The notes under the pieces are model-generated. The model did no database searches and was not told where the DNA came from. It saw only the letters and a list, made by a program, of their open reading frames with translations. From Nostoc sp. JL34 (GTDB taxonomy: Bacteria; Cyanobacteriota; Cyanobacteriia; Cyanobacteriales; Nostocaceae): a DNA stretch of 64,000 bases. Below, in pieces: positions 1-9,600 of this stretch. Both the position numbers and the translations under genes were made by a program. Positions within the stretch are counted from its first letter, which is position 1; each line of letters begins with the position of its first letter. The DNA lies in the NCBI RefSeq assembly GCF_017114945.1, contig NZ_JABXKQ010000164.1, forward strand, positions 30,707 through 94,706. The letters are read 5' to 3'.

Positions 1-108
1 CGTGGCATTACCATCCCCGATATTAACCACCTTGGTACTTATCAAGCTGAAATTAAGCTGCATTCGGAAGTAGCGGCACAAGTCGATATTCAAGTAGTCG
101 CTAGTTAA
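1..108 (+). CDS. rplI: 50S ribosomal protein L9, C-terminal end (partial)
   Basis: The window opens inside a reading frame that runs 35 codons to a TAA at 106-108. It reads RGITIPDINHLGTYQAEIKL and then ends in QVVAS, which is the usual C-terminus of cyanobacterial ribosomal protein L9. L9 binds 23S rRNA in the large subunit. The next gene on the same strand is dnaB, and rplI-dnaB adjacency is common in bacteria, which supports the call. The start lies outside the window. Confidence 0.88.
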   Translation, partial: RGITIPDINHLGTYQAEIKLHSEVAAQVDIQVVAS

Positions 109-175
109 CTCAGGGGAGACACGCAGGGATGAGGGAGCAAGGGAAGTAAAAGTGAATAACTCCTAACTCTTGTAC

Positions 176-227
176 AGACGCGATTAATCGCGTCTCTAAT
201 CCTACACAGACGCGATTAATCGCGTCT
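176..227. repeat. Two copies of a 20-bp perfect palindrome
   Basis: AGACGCGATTAATCGCGTCT occurs at 176-195 and again at 208-227, 32 bp apart, inside the rplI-dnaB spacer. Each copy is its own reverse complement and is flanked by similar bases (ACA before, CT after). It resembles the short interspersed palindromes common between Nostoc genes. A role in dnaB expression is possible but unsupported. Confidence 0.85.
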
Positions 228-256
228 CTAGCAAAATCTCAAAACTAAAATCGTTT

Positions 257-3106
257 ATGGCTGAAGAATTGAGTTTTCAAGGCGATGGTAGCGATGCCTA
301 TGGCGGTAAGCTACGCCTCCCACCACAAAATATTGAGGCGGAAGAAGCGATTTTGGGGGGTATTTTGCTAGATCCAGAAGCGATTAGTCGAGTTAGCGAT
401 CGCCTCCTACCCGAAGCTTTTTACATTAGCGCTCACAAAGATATTTATCAAGCAGCTGTGAGGCTCCACGCCCAAGGTAAAGCCACAGACTTGCTCTCAG
501 TCACAAGTTGGCTGACAGACCATGAAATGCTAGCCCGCATTGGTGGCAGAAATAAATTAGCAACTCTGGTAGACCGCACAGTTTCAGCCGTGAACATCGA
601 CGCCTTAGCAGGGTTAGTGATGGACAAATACCTGCGGCGGCGCTTAATTAAAGCTGGTAATGAAATTGTACATCTTGGTTACGAAACAGAAACCGAGTTA
701 CCACAGGTTTTAGATCAGGCAGAACAGAAAGTTTTCGGCGTTACTCAAGAACGTCCCCAATCGGGTTTAGTTCACATTTCTGATACTCTAATTAATAATT
801 TCCAGGATATTGAAGATAGAAATCAAGGTATTGCCTTACCTGGGATTCCCTGTGGATTTTACGATTTAGATGCTATGACTAGCGGTTTTCAGCGTTCAGA
901 TTTGATTATTATCGCGGGCCGCCCATCAATGGGGAAATGCCTCAGCCATGATTCAGAAATAGTTTTGGCAGATGGAACAATTACCACAATTGAAGAATTA
1001 TATAAACAACGTCATGGCTCATTATTGACGCTAAACAACGACTGGAAATTTACCTTTACTCAACCCTGTGCATTTGTAGATGATGGTATCAAACCAGTTT
1101 TTCGGGTAACAACTCGCTTAGGTAGGTCTATTGAAACTACAATCACTCACCCATATTTGACTATTAAAGGCTGGCAAAAATTAGGAAATCTGACAGTTGG
1201 CGATCAGATTGCTGTTCCGCGAAAAATAAATATATTTGGTACAGAAACAATCCGTGAGTGCGAAGTAAAGTTATTAGCATACTTAATTGGCGATGGTGAC
1301 TTAACTAACTGCACTCCACGATTTACAAATAGTAATCCGTTATTGCAAGCAGAATTTTCTCAAGCAGTTGCTGATTTTGTTGGTTTAAAAATTCGCTGGC
1401 AAGATTCTCAAAGTACACGCACACCATCACTTTGTGTACGTGGAGATTTGGAGTTTATTACTATTCAAAGACAGATTTTTGCTGAAAGTTTTAAACTAGC
1501 GATTCAATCGCAGTCATTGACAGGAAAAGAAATAAGTAAATTAGTTGGAGTCAGTCCTACTTTACTTTGCGCTTGGAAGCAAGGAGAGTGTGTACCAAAT
1601 TTAGAAACTTTTGAGCTATTATGCGAAATTTTACAATTAGAGTCAGAAGAGTTTGTATCTCATGGATTTGCTTGCATGAGCAAATCTCGGAAGAATTCGC
1701 TAACACTTTGGTTAGAAGAATTAGGTTTATGGGGCAAAAATGCTCATTCTAAAACTATCCCAAATATCGTTTTTAAATTAGAGCGATCGCAAATAGCCTT
1801 ATTCCTTAATCGTCTCTTTGCTACTGATGGATGGGCTGCACTACTTACTAGCGGTCAATCACAGTTAGGCTATGCAACAGTCAGCGAGAAACTAGCAAGA
1901 CAAATTCAACATCTTTTATTAAGATTTGGCATTATTGCATCACTTAAAAAACGGTCTGTCAAGTATAAAAACACCCGCAGACCAGCGTGGCAATTAGATA
2001 TTACTGATGCCTTATCTATCAAAAATTTTATCGCAGAAATAGGTATCTTTAGTAAAGAAGAAACAATAGCAAAAGTTGCAGCCGCAATATCTCAAAAAAG
2101 ATATCAAACTAATCGTGACTTGATACCTGTAGAGATTTGGGAACAAATAGCAGTAGCAAAAGGCAATGAAACTTGGAGTAGTTTAGCCAGACGGGCTGGT
2201 ATTCAAGGCTATACAAATATGCATGTTGGTAAACGTGCTTTAAGGCGGGAAAGACTTTGGGTACTAGCTACAGCTTTAGATAATTTACCACTTCAACAGT
2301 TAGCAACCAGTGATATTTATTGGGATGAAATAGTTGCGATTGAGTCGGTGGGGAACAAGCAAGTTTATGACTTAACAATTCCAGAAACACACAATTTTGT
2401 TGCTAATGATATTTGTGTACACAATACAGCATTTTGCTTAAACCTTGCTCATAATATCGCCGCTTCTTATAAATTACCAGTTGCTTTTTTTAGCTTGGAA
2501 ATGTCCAAAGAGCAACTGACGCAACGTCTATTAGCAAGCGAAGCCCAGATTGAAAGTAGTTATCTGCGAACTGGTCGCCTCAGTCAAACACAGTGGGAAC
2601 CTTTAAGCCGTGCTATTGGTATTCTCTCTGAAATGCCAATTTATATTGATGACACGCCGAATATTACAGTTACACAAATGCGTAGTCAGTCAAGAAGACT
2701 GCAAGCTGAAATTGGAACTGAATTAGGATTAATTGTAATAGATTACTTGCAATTGATGGAAGGAGCAGGTGATAATCGCGTACAAGAATTATCAAAAATT
2801 ACGCGTCAACTCAAAGGTTTAGCGCGTGAATTATCTGTTCCAGTTATTGCCTTATCTCAGTTGAGTCGAGGTGTGGAAGCACGTACTAACAAACGCCCGA
2901 TGTTGTCAGATTTGAGAGAATCCGGTTCGATCGAACAAGACGCGGATTTAGTAATAATGTTGTACCGCGACGAATATTACTCTCCCGATACTCCCGATCG
3001 CGGCATTGCAGAAGTGATTATAGCTAAACACCGCAACGGGCCTACAGGGACTGCGAAACTTTTATTCAATCCACAGTTTACGAAGTTTCAAAATTTAAAA
3101 ATTTAG
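257..3106 (+). CDS. dnaB: Replicative DNA helicase DnaB with in-frame intein
   Basis: This is the hexameric 5'-3' helicase of the replication fork. The 949-aa precursor has the DnaB N-terminal domain (about residues 20-120), a linker, and the RecA-like core. The core is interrupted immediately after the P-loop lysine (GRPSMGK, residues 221-227) by a 496-aa intein, and extein sequence resumes at TAFCLNLA. Removing the intein leaves about 453 aa, the normal size of a cyanobacterial DnaB. Walker B (LIVIDYLQLM) and the LRESGSIEQDAD segment are intact. In some cyanobacteria, including Synechocystis, the intein sits in that last segment; here it is uninterrupted. The gene follows rplI. Without splicing the ATPase site would be split, so activity should depend on splicing. 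Confidence 0.96.
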   Translation: MAEELSFQGDGSDAYGGKLRLPPQNIEAEEAILGGILLDPEAISRVSDRLLPEAFYISAHKDIYQAAVRLHAQGKATDLLSVTSWLTDHEMLARIGGRNKLATLVDRTVSAVNIDALAGLVMDKYLRRRLIKAGNEIVHLGYETETELPQVLDQAEQKVFGVTQERPQSGLVHISDTLINNFQDIEDRNQGIALPGIPCGFYDLDAMTSGFQRSDLIIIAGRPSMGKCLSHDSEIVLADGTITTIEELYKQRHGSLLTLNNDWKFTFTQPCAFVDDGIKPVFRVTTRLGRSIETTITHPYLTIKGWQKLGNLTVGDQIAVPRKINIFGTETIRECEVKLLAYLIGDGDLTNCTPRFTNSNPLLQAEFSQAVADFVGLKIRWQDSQSTRTPSLCVRGDLEFITIQRQIFAESFKLAIQSQSLTGKEISKLVGVSPTLLCAWKQGECVPNLETFELLCEILQLESEEFVSHGFACMSKSRKNSLTLWLEELGLWGKNAHSKTIPNIVFKLERSQIALFLNRLFATDGWAALLTSGQSQLGYATVSEKLARQIQHLLLRFGIIASLKKRSVKYKNTRRPAWQLDITDALSIKNFIAEIGIFSKEETIAKVAAAISQKRYQTNRDLIPVEIWEQIAVAKGNETWSSLARRAGIQGYTNMHVGKRALRRERLWVLATALDNLPLQQLATSDIYWDEIVAIESVGNKQVYDLTIPETHNFVANDICVHNTAFCLNLAHNIAASYKLPVAFFSLEMSKEQLTQRLLASEAQIESSYLRTGRLSQTQWEPLSRAIGILSEMPIYIDDTPNITVTQMRSQSRRLQAEIGTELGLIVIDYLQLMEGAGDNRVQELSKITRQLKGLARELSVPVIALSQLSRGVEARTNKRPMLSDLRESGSIEQDADLVIMLYRDEYYSPDTPDRGIAEVIIAKHRNGPTGTAKLLFNPQFTKFQNLKI
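938..2425 (+). other. DnaB intein with LAGLIDADG endonuclease and HTH segment
   Basis: The intein is 496 codons. It starts with Cys1 directly after the P-loop Lys and ends in VHN (His-Asn), followed by Thr as the +1 extein nucleophile. Splicing-domain blocks are visible: an N-terminal CLSHDSEIVLADG segment and a C-terminal VYDLTIPETHNFVANDICVHN-type end. Two LAGLIDADG-like motifs are present (LLAYLIGDGDL and LFLNRLFATDG), both with their acidic residue, so the homing endonuclease may be active. Between them lies a helix-turn-helix-like stretch (GKEISKLVGVSPTLLCAWKQ). Boundaries come from the canonical Cys and His-Asn/Thr residues. Confidence 0.93.
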
Positions 3107-3112
3107 CCATTG

Positions 3113-3205
3113 AATTGGGGATTGGGTACTGGGGATTGGCGACTGGAGACTGGGAGAAGCCAATGCCCAATGCCCGATGCCCCATGCTCTATGTCCCTGT
3201 CCCTA
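3113..3205. repeat. STRR-type heptameric tandem repeats
   Basis: Degenerate 7-bp units run in two blocks: TGGGGAT/TGGGTAC/TGGCGAC types first, then CCCAATG/CCCGATG/CCCCATG types. This matches the short tandemly repeated repetitive (STRR) sequences described in heterocyst-forming cyanobacteria. They fill the gap between the convergent dnaB and FKBP genes. A similar shorter tract follows the gene ending at 18199. Confidence 0.8.
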
Positions 3206-3724
3206 TTTAACTCCCAGCAATTCTACATCAAACAGCAGAGTTGCGTTGGGTGGAATCACACCACCAGCACCACGAGCGCCATAGCCTAACTCTGGGGGGA
3301 TAATTAACTGACGACGACCGCCTACTTTAATTGTGCTAACTCCTTCATCCCAACCTTTGATCACCTGTCCAATGCCGATTTTAAAGCTGAAGGGTTGGCC
3401 GCGATCGCGTGAACTATCAAACTGAGTGCCATCTTCTAGAGTGCCGACATAGTGAACTTCAACCGTTTGTCCAGGTTTAGGAGTCGCCCCAGTCCCCTCT
3501 TTTAACTCGACATACTTTAATCCAGAGGGAGTGGTTACGGCATTAGCATCAGACATAGTATTACTCGCAATTAAGATATTGTTTTCAGTTACAGTTGTGG
3601 ACGCTGGCGGCGTTTGGGTTAACTCGGCAGCAATGGCAGTATTCTGTTTACTGCCTACTTGCCCCACAACCAAAAGCACAACACACACCAGCATGAACGC
3701 CACGCTGAGGAAAATTGGTTTCAA
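3203..3724 (-). CDS. FKBP-type peptidyl-prolyl cis-trans isomerase, exported
   Basis: The 173-aa protein starts with a basic-hydrophobic export signal (about residues 1-33), then a low-complexity linker, then one complete FKBP domain (about 66-173). FKBP signatures are visible: VEVHYVGTLEDGTQFDSS, the IKGWDEG loop, IPPELGYG and the C-terminal FDVELL strand. Such enzymes isomerise Xaa-Pro bonds; the signal places it in the periplasm or thylakoid lumen, possibly membrane-anchored. It is convergent with dnaB, and no functional link is implied. Confidence 0.9.
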   Translation of the reverse strand: MKPIFLSVAFMLVCVVLLVVGQVGSKQNTAIAAELTQTPPASTTVTENNILIASNTMSDANAVTTPSGLKYVELKEGTGATPKPGQTVEVHYVGTLEDGTQFDSSRDRGQPFSFKIGIGQVIKGWDEGVSTIKVGGRRQLIIPPELGYGARGAGGVIPPNATLLFDVELLGVK

Positions 3725-3802
3725 AATCAGTTCTCCTTACTTAAGTATCCTGGCAAAAAGATTACCAACAGGACACATTTAGTTTAAATCAGAAAGGGCA
3801 TT

Positions 3803-4126
3803 CTAACGCCAAAGCTTATTTTCTAAATCGCGCACTTGACGCTCTAAACGGTCAATTCTACCCCTCAGTTCGTCCACTTCTGACTGGCGAGCCACCCCCA
3901 AATCCTGCATCATATTTCGCATTTGCCGTTGCACTTGAACATCTAAGTTTCCCTGTTCCGACTTTAACTGCTGGGCAATATCATCTATTACCGCCTTGGC
4001 TTGCTCAGGATTGAGCTTACCGTCTTTAACTAAATCATCGCTGACTTGCCGCAGTTTTTCTGCTACTAAAGACGTTGTGCCAAGACCCACCATCATTAGC
4101 TGTTGCAACCAGTTGTTGTTGTCCAT
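3803..4126 (-). CDS. Phasin-like coiled-coil protein
   Basis: The small 107-aa protein has no signal peptide or membrane segment. It is almost entirely helical: an N-terminal amphipathic part (WLQQLMMVGLGTTSLVAEKL) and a C-terminal heptad-type coiled coil (about residues 75-107, DELRGRIDRLERQVRDLENK). This matches the phasin/polyhydroxyalkanoate-granule-associated-like proteins found in many cyanobacteria. A granule- or membrane-coat role is inferred from the family. It lies 77 bp upstream of the FKBP gene on the same strand. Confidence 0.72.
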   Translation of the reverse strand: MDNNNWLQQLMMVGLGTTSLVAEKLRQVSDDLVKDGKLNPEQAKAVIDDIAQQLKSEQGNLDVQVQRQMRNMMQDLGVARQSEVDELRGRIDRLERQVRDLENKLWR

Positions 4127-4346
4127 ACTCCCTTCCTCTTACTTGTTAACCAGCCGACCCTTGCTCCTAAGTGTAGGCAATCAAACTATGCTGAAAGCGT
4201 AGTTATTCTAGCCTACAGCTCTATTTTGGCAAATTGGCAAGCACAAGGATCAAAGGAGGTGGTTATAGAACTCCTCAAGTTTAAGGTTGCCCCAAATTTA
4301 CCTATTTTCGCGATGTTTTAGAGACTATTTCCTATAAATTGCGAAG

Positions 4347-4376
4347 CTCACACTCACTTCAAAGGGTGAGTGTGAG
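4347..4376 (-). terminator. Perfect 11-bp stem-loop downstream of the 2TM gene
   Basis: CTCACACTCAC and GTGAGTGTGAG are exact complements separated by an 8-nt loop. The hairpin lies about 95 bp past the stop of the minus-strand 2TM gene and upstream of the phasin-like gene. No U-run follows on either strand, so it could be a processing or protein-binding element rather than an intrinsic terminator. Confidence 0.45.
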
Positions 4377-4469
4377 TAGTTCACGGAAAGATTTTATCTA
4401 GAAGGACGCACAAATTTGGACAACAGCGAAGCGATCGCTGAATATCCAGGATTTCTCGGCAAAGGGAAG

Positions 4470-4880
4470 TTAAATTTGTGTCCGCCATTTCTGAAAGGCT
4501 ATTTCGTAATCCTCTGATTTACTGTGATAAACACTCCACCAATGAAAAAATAGTCCTAACCCCCATCCTAATACTGGGAAAATAGCCCAAAAATAACTAG
4601 GACTAGTGATTAAATTCAAGATAATGAGGAATAAATTCACTGCTAGGAAGGAAACAAAGTGTGTCCAAAAGGCTCTGCGTCGGAAAGTATTAAATGTGTG
4701 TCGCGAACCTTCCTCTTCTTGTTGAGCCAACCACTTTTGTTCAGTTGTTTCCAAAATATTAGAAGAAATACCTAACTCAGATGCCATTTCTAAAAGCTGT
4801 TCTCGTGAAAATTCACCTTCCTGTTTACGAGTGAGTGCTATTTGCAGGATTTGTTGGACATCTTCTGAATCGTAAGTCAT
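4470..4880 (-). CDS. 2TM domain-containing protein
   Basis: The 136-aa protein has a soluble N-terminal half with a short helical domain (SREQLLEMASELGISSNILE, a SHOCT-like arrangement). Two transmembrane helices follow (about residues 72-92 and 96-116), then an aromatic, charged tail. This is the layout of the 2TM domain family, seen here and also fused to regulators in cyanobacteria. Function is unknown. Confidence 0.75.
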   Translation of the reverse strand: MTYDSEDVQQILQIALTRKQEGEFSREQLLEMASELGISSNILETTEQKWLAQQEEEGSRHTFNTFRRRAFWTHFVSFLAVNLFLIILNLITSPSYFWAIFPVLGWGLGLFFHWWSVYHSKSEDYEIAFQKWRTQI

Positions 4881-5406
4881 TTTAATTACCTTATAAGTTT
4901 GTGTGTAAAGGCGCCTTTGATTTCACGAAATTATCGCTTGGCTTCGTTCAATTCAGTTAGCGAATGCCTCCGGCACGCTACGCGAACGCATCCACATTTT
5001 GCACCCAATACTTAGTGATATTCACAACACTATTATTTTCTCATAATTCATTTAGGACTACTGTATTTGTCAATACCTCTATAATTGCTTTGATGAGACG
5101 CTGTTAAACTATTTTGCATTATGGGGTAAAAGATGCTGGGAGACCGATTTCAGGTAAAGATTCAACTACATGTTGCTGCCTTAATCGAGTCAATATTGCT
5201 GAAATCACTCTTTTTAATTTCCGAAAATATTAAATTTAATGGAAGATTTAAGATATCGGGAGGGGTGTACGCTACCTAGTAGTCTGTCAAGTTTGATTTG
5301 ATAGGTTCGTAGTTTGTGCTTTAGCGCTAACTACGAACAATCCGCACCCCTCAATTCTTTCTTAACAAACCAGTAGATGGGAATGCGTCAATAGAGGATT
5401 CAATCA
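4881..5406. other. Intergenic region upstream of parA
   Basis: No convincing gene was found. The region holds a REP-like phrase near 4969-4993 (CGGCACGCTACGCGAACGCA, also seen in similar form inside the HEAT gene near 49801). It also holds an inverted repeat at about 5307-5337 (TTCGTAGTT/AACTACGAA), close to the common Nostoc TTCGTAGT-type repeat. A 48-codon open frame at 5133-5279 has no recognisable similarity. The divergent promoters of the 2TM and parA genes must lie here. Confidence 0.6.
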
Positions 5407-6291
5407 ATGGGATATGTAATTGCTACTGCAAATATGAAAGGTGGCGTTGGGAAAACCACCCTCACCGTCAACTTAGCTACCTGTTTAGCTAAAAATCATG
5501 GCAAGCGGGTGCTTGTCCTTGATTTAGACAGCCAAATTAGTGCCACACTCAGTTTGATGTCGCCTTTAGATTTTGCCAAGCGTCGTAAACAAAACAAGAC
5601 ATTTAGGTATCTGATAGACGAAGTTATTAATCCAGACCCACAAGCAAAACTCACAATTCAGGATATTGTTCAATCCCAGGTTTGTAATCTGCCAGGACTG
5701 GATTTATTACCGGGAGATATCGATTTGTATGATGAATTTGTGGTTTCAGAAATGTTGCATCAACAAGCAACTGCTTTGGGTGAACAAGACTTTGAAACAA
5801 TCTGGAATCGTTTTGAAAGGGTCTTAATTAATAACATCTTAAAACCAGTACGCCAAGAATATGATTTTATTCTTCTCGATTGTGCCCCAGGATATAATCT
5901 ATTGACTCGTAGCGCTTTAGCTGCTAGTGATTTCTACATACTTCCTGCTAAACCCGAACCATTATCTGTAGTGGGTATTCAACTGCTAGAAAGACGGATT
6001 GCCCAATTAAAAGACAGTCACGGACATGAAACCAAGATAGATATAAAAATGCTGGGAATTGTATTTAGTATGTCCAGCGCTAACCTGCTCACTGGTAGAT
6101 ACTATAAACAAGTAATGCACCGCGTTGTCGAAGATTTTGGTGTAGAAAAAATTTGTAAAGTACAAATACCAGTTGATGTCAATGTTGCTAAGGCTGTTGA
6201 TAGTTTTATGCCAGCTGTTTTAAATGCTCCCCAATCAGCAGGTTCAAAAGCTTTCTTTCAGTTAACTCAAGAGTTGCTGCAAAAGCTATAG
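5407..6291 (+). CDS. ParA/Soj-family ATPase (orphan)
   Basis: This 294-aa P-loop ATPase of the ParA/MinD superfamily has the deviant Walker A motif KGGVGKTT with the signature lysine (residues 11-18), Walker A' (VLDLDSQ) and Walker B (FILLDCAPG). Family members position plasmids, chromosomes or protein complexes by ATP-dependent dimerisation on DNA or membrane. No ParB, MinE or parS-like partner is nearby, so the cargo is unknown. A strong hairpin terminator follows, making this a single-gene unit. Confidence 0.85.
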   Translation: MGYVIATANMKGGVGKTTLTVNLATCLAKNHGKRVLVLDLDSQISATLSLMSPLDFAKRRKQNKTFRYLIDEVINPDPQAKLTIQDIVQSQVCNLPGLDLLPGDIDLYDEFVVSEMLHQQATALGEQDFETIWNRFERVLINNILKPVRQEYDFILLDCAPGYNLLTRSALAASDFYILPAKPEPLSVVGIQLLERRIAQLKDSHGHETKIDIKMLGIVFSMSSANLLTGRYYKQVMHRVVEDFGVEKICKVQIPVDVNVAKAVDSFMPAVLNAPQSAGSKAFFQLTQELLQKL

Positions 6292-6318
6292 CCCTACTTA
6301 ATCATCCATGAATAATAC

Positions 6319-6358
6319 GATTTCCGACTTATTTAATAAGTCGGAAATCTGAATTTTT
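6319..6358 (+). terminator. Intrinsic terminator of the parA gene
   Basis: A perfect 15-bp stem (GATTTCCGACTTATT, 1-nt loop, AATAAGTCGGAAATC at 6319-6349) is followed within 5 nt by a T6 run. It starts 28 bp after the parA stop. This is a textbook Rho-independent terminator geometry. Confidence 0.85.
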
Positions 6359-6617
6359 TGATCTTATCAAAGTTTGAATAAAAATAACTTATACTTGCTC
6401 CGTAAAAAGCAAGGTATGTGGAAAAAATCTCAAAGATAAAATTATTTATTCAAGGAAAAAACCTCAGACATGGGGTTAATCTAAAATCTAAAATCTAAAA
6501 TCCAAAATTCAGTAACAACTAAGTTATTCTTTCCTAAAGTTCAGCAGTTATACGGAAGCTATAAGCAGCGAAATTCAGCTATTGAGTGAAAAGGCCAGTA
6601 AATTTCACTAAGAAACA

Positions 6618-9600
6618 ATGGTTAGTAAAGATTCTGCACCGGCAGATAAAAATCAGCACTTGCTAATGCGCCTACCACGGACTCTGAGTTATCTCGAAAC
6701 CTGGGGCTTTGGGTTAACAGGTCATGTTGGATGGATTGGTACTGCCCCCATCATTCATGCAGCGTTAGGGTCTAAAGCTATCTTAGTTTGGTTTTTTGGC
6801 ACAATCATTTCCTTTTTGCTTAACTTGCAGGTACAAAAGCTAGGTAGACATTGGTCAGATGTGGCTGGAGGAACACCAAACTATACTACAAGGCTATTAA
6901 AGAATTTTCCTGGCTTAGGTCGTTACGTAGCCTTAGGATACTTTTTTAGCTGGGCAGCAGCACCAGCACTGTATGCGATTATTCTCACCAACCTAATTAA
7001 AGTCAATTTTGAAACATTAGGTATTTCTTGTCCAGAAACTTTCTTAAAAGTTGTATTTACAGCAATTCCTTTCATTTTAGCGTTCAGTGGCACTCGTGCT
7101 TTAGCACTTCTACATTTATTTTTTGTATTCCCAGCGATTTTATTACTGTTATTGTTTTGTATTCAAGGCGTACTATGGTTAGCCTTCTCAACTCCTAGTT
7201 TTAAATTTATCTCAACTAGTACAAATAGCCTGAGCTTTGAAGAATGGGCAAAGTGGTTTTTTCTAGCTAGCTATTCAATTTATGCTTGTGAAACCACTTC
7301 TTCTTTTGTTGCTGATAGCCGTCACCCATATAAAACTTTAAGGTTCTTAACGGTAGCGGCTTGGTTAATTCCTCCGGTGTTTCTAGGTGGTTCTTGGGTA
7401 TTAATGTGTTCGACTCCAAATTCAACAATAGGTGACGATGCGTACTTAAATCTGGTAGCGGCTTCTAAGCCTTTTTGGGGTGAGTCTGCCTCCTTTCTAG
7501 TAACACTTTTGATTACTATATCTTGCCTTCTCAGTTCTGCTACGGCAGTTTCCAACTCTCCTCGCATATTATACCAGCTTGCCTTAGACAGACAGCTTTC
7601 TCCCATATTTGCATTAGTTTCTCGTCAAGGTGTCCTTGGGCCAGCTATTTTAGTTACCTTTTTACTCAGTTTACTTTGTCTAAATTTGGGAAATGTATCA
7701 CAACTTGTCACAGTAGCAGGTACTTGTTATCTCATGTCCATTATGGGACTACATCTGGGATTATGGCTGTGTCGGGGCAAACCGTATGTGTTATGGCCTT
7801 GGTGGTCACTTGGTTTTTTCTTGGTAGAAGCGGTAGTTCTAATAGTGGGAGGTTTAGCTTGGAATTGGAGAGATTTTTTAGTGGGATTATTATTGCCTAT
7901 TCTTCTAATAATAGGAGATGTATCGCTACATCGTTTCAGATTTGCGCCATTACACCCAAACTGGTGGACACAGCGTTACGACACTAGCTCTAGTAGAAAC
8001 AATCCAGACTTTGTGGTACTACAAGTAACTGTTTTAGTATCATTAATTTGTATTACTGCCACAATCAGTTGGGTGATTCGCGATTTTTTAGATCGATTTT
8101 CTAATAATCCTCAAAACTCTTTATTGGCTATTCTATTAGTAACTCTTTCTTTTGCCGGGGTAGCGATCGCTTGCTGGACAACCTTACCACAAATTATTGC
8201 TATTGATGAGGCACGCAAACAAGCAAGAAACTTATTTATCACTACTCTCGATACCGTTCCAGATACTGTTTTAGTCTTAGATGAAAATGGGACAATTTCT
8301 CAGATAAATGCTGCTGCTGAAGAATTATTTCAAATAAGTGTTCATCAGTTAATTGGGCAGAAATTGAATCAAATCCTAATATGCTATCGTGGCAAACCGG
8401 AGCAATGGTCTATTAGAAGTGAGCAAACTTTAAAAATTAACCAAGGTTTACGAATTGTTGAATCGACTATTTCACAGCCATTTAATTCGCAGCTACGAGA
8501 GTATGTTGTTATTGTCCGTGACATCACTAGGCGGAAGCTAGCAGAGGAAGAATTAGTCCAGTACCGTTATCAACTTGAGCAGTTGGTACTAGAACGTACT
8601 ATTGAACTTATTAGAGTTAATCAACAACTTCAACAAGACATTATCAAGCGTCAAGAAGTACAAGAGCAATTACTGCACAATAGTCTTCATGACGAGCTAA
8701 CTGGATTACCGAACCAACGATTATTTATGGAGCGGGTGCAGCAAGCAATAGAACAGACTAAACAGCAAAATAATTATTTATTTGCCGTACTCTTCTTAGA
8801 CCTAGACCGCTTTAAAGTTGTTAATGATAGCCTTGGACATCTACTAGGAAATCAACTTTTGATTGCAATTTCTCATCGACTAAAGTCAGTTCTGCGAGTC
8901 GGAAACATAGTTGCTCGTTTTGGCGGAGATGAGTTCACAATCTTAATTGAGGAAATTGAGGATATTAGCACTGCTATACAGGTCGCCGATCGAATTAAAA
9001 AGGTTCTAGCTTTGCCATTTCAATTAAATGAGCATCGGGTGTTTACTAATGTTAGTATTGGCATCGCTTTAAGTAGAGCAGATTATGAGCAAGCAGCGCA
9101 AATTCTACGTGATGCTGATGTGGCGATGTATTGTGCCAAAGCACTTGGTAAGGCACGTTATGAGGTTTTTGATCCAAAGATGCACGAGGGTGCAGCTTTG
9201 CTCTTAGAGTTAGAAACTGCTCTGCGACATGCGCTGCTCAAGCAAGAAGAATTTCGCCTTGATTACCAGCCAATTGTTTCACTGACAACTGGCAAAATTA
9301 TTGGATTTGAGGCACTGTTACGTTGGTATCATCCAGAACGAGGACTTATTTCCCCTCAAGATTTTATTCCCCTAGCTGAGGAAACTGGAATGATTGTTAC
9401 TATCGGACAATGGGTGCTTTATGAAGCCTGTCACCAAATGCACGCATGGCATAAACAATTTCCTACCTCAATACCTCTGACAATTAGCGTAAATTTTTCT
9501 GGTAAACAAATCACGCAACCCGATGTGTTTAAAGAGGTTAAACATATTTTGCAGCAAACTGGACTGGAACCATGCTATTTGAAATTGGAGATTACTGAAA

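Noticed and set aside
5133..5279. 48-codon frame upstream of parA
   Set aside because: No recognisable similarity, no ribosome-binding site, and it sits in a repeat-containing spacer.
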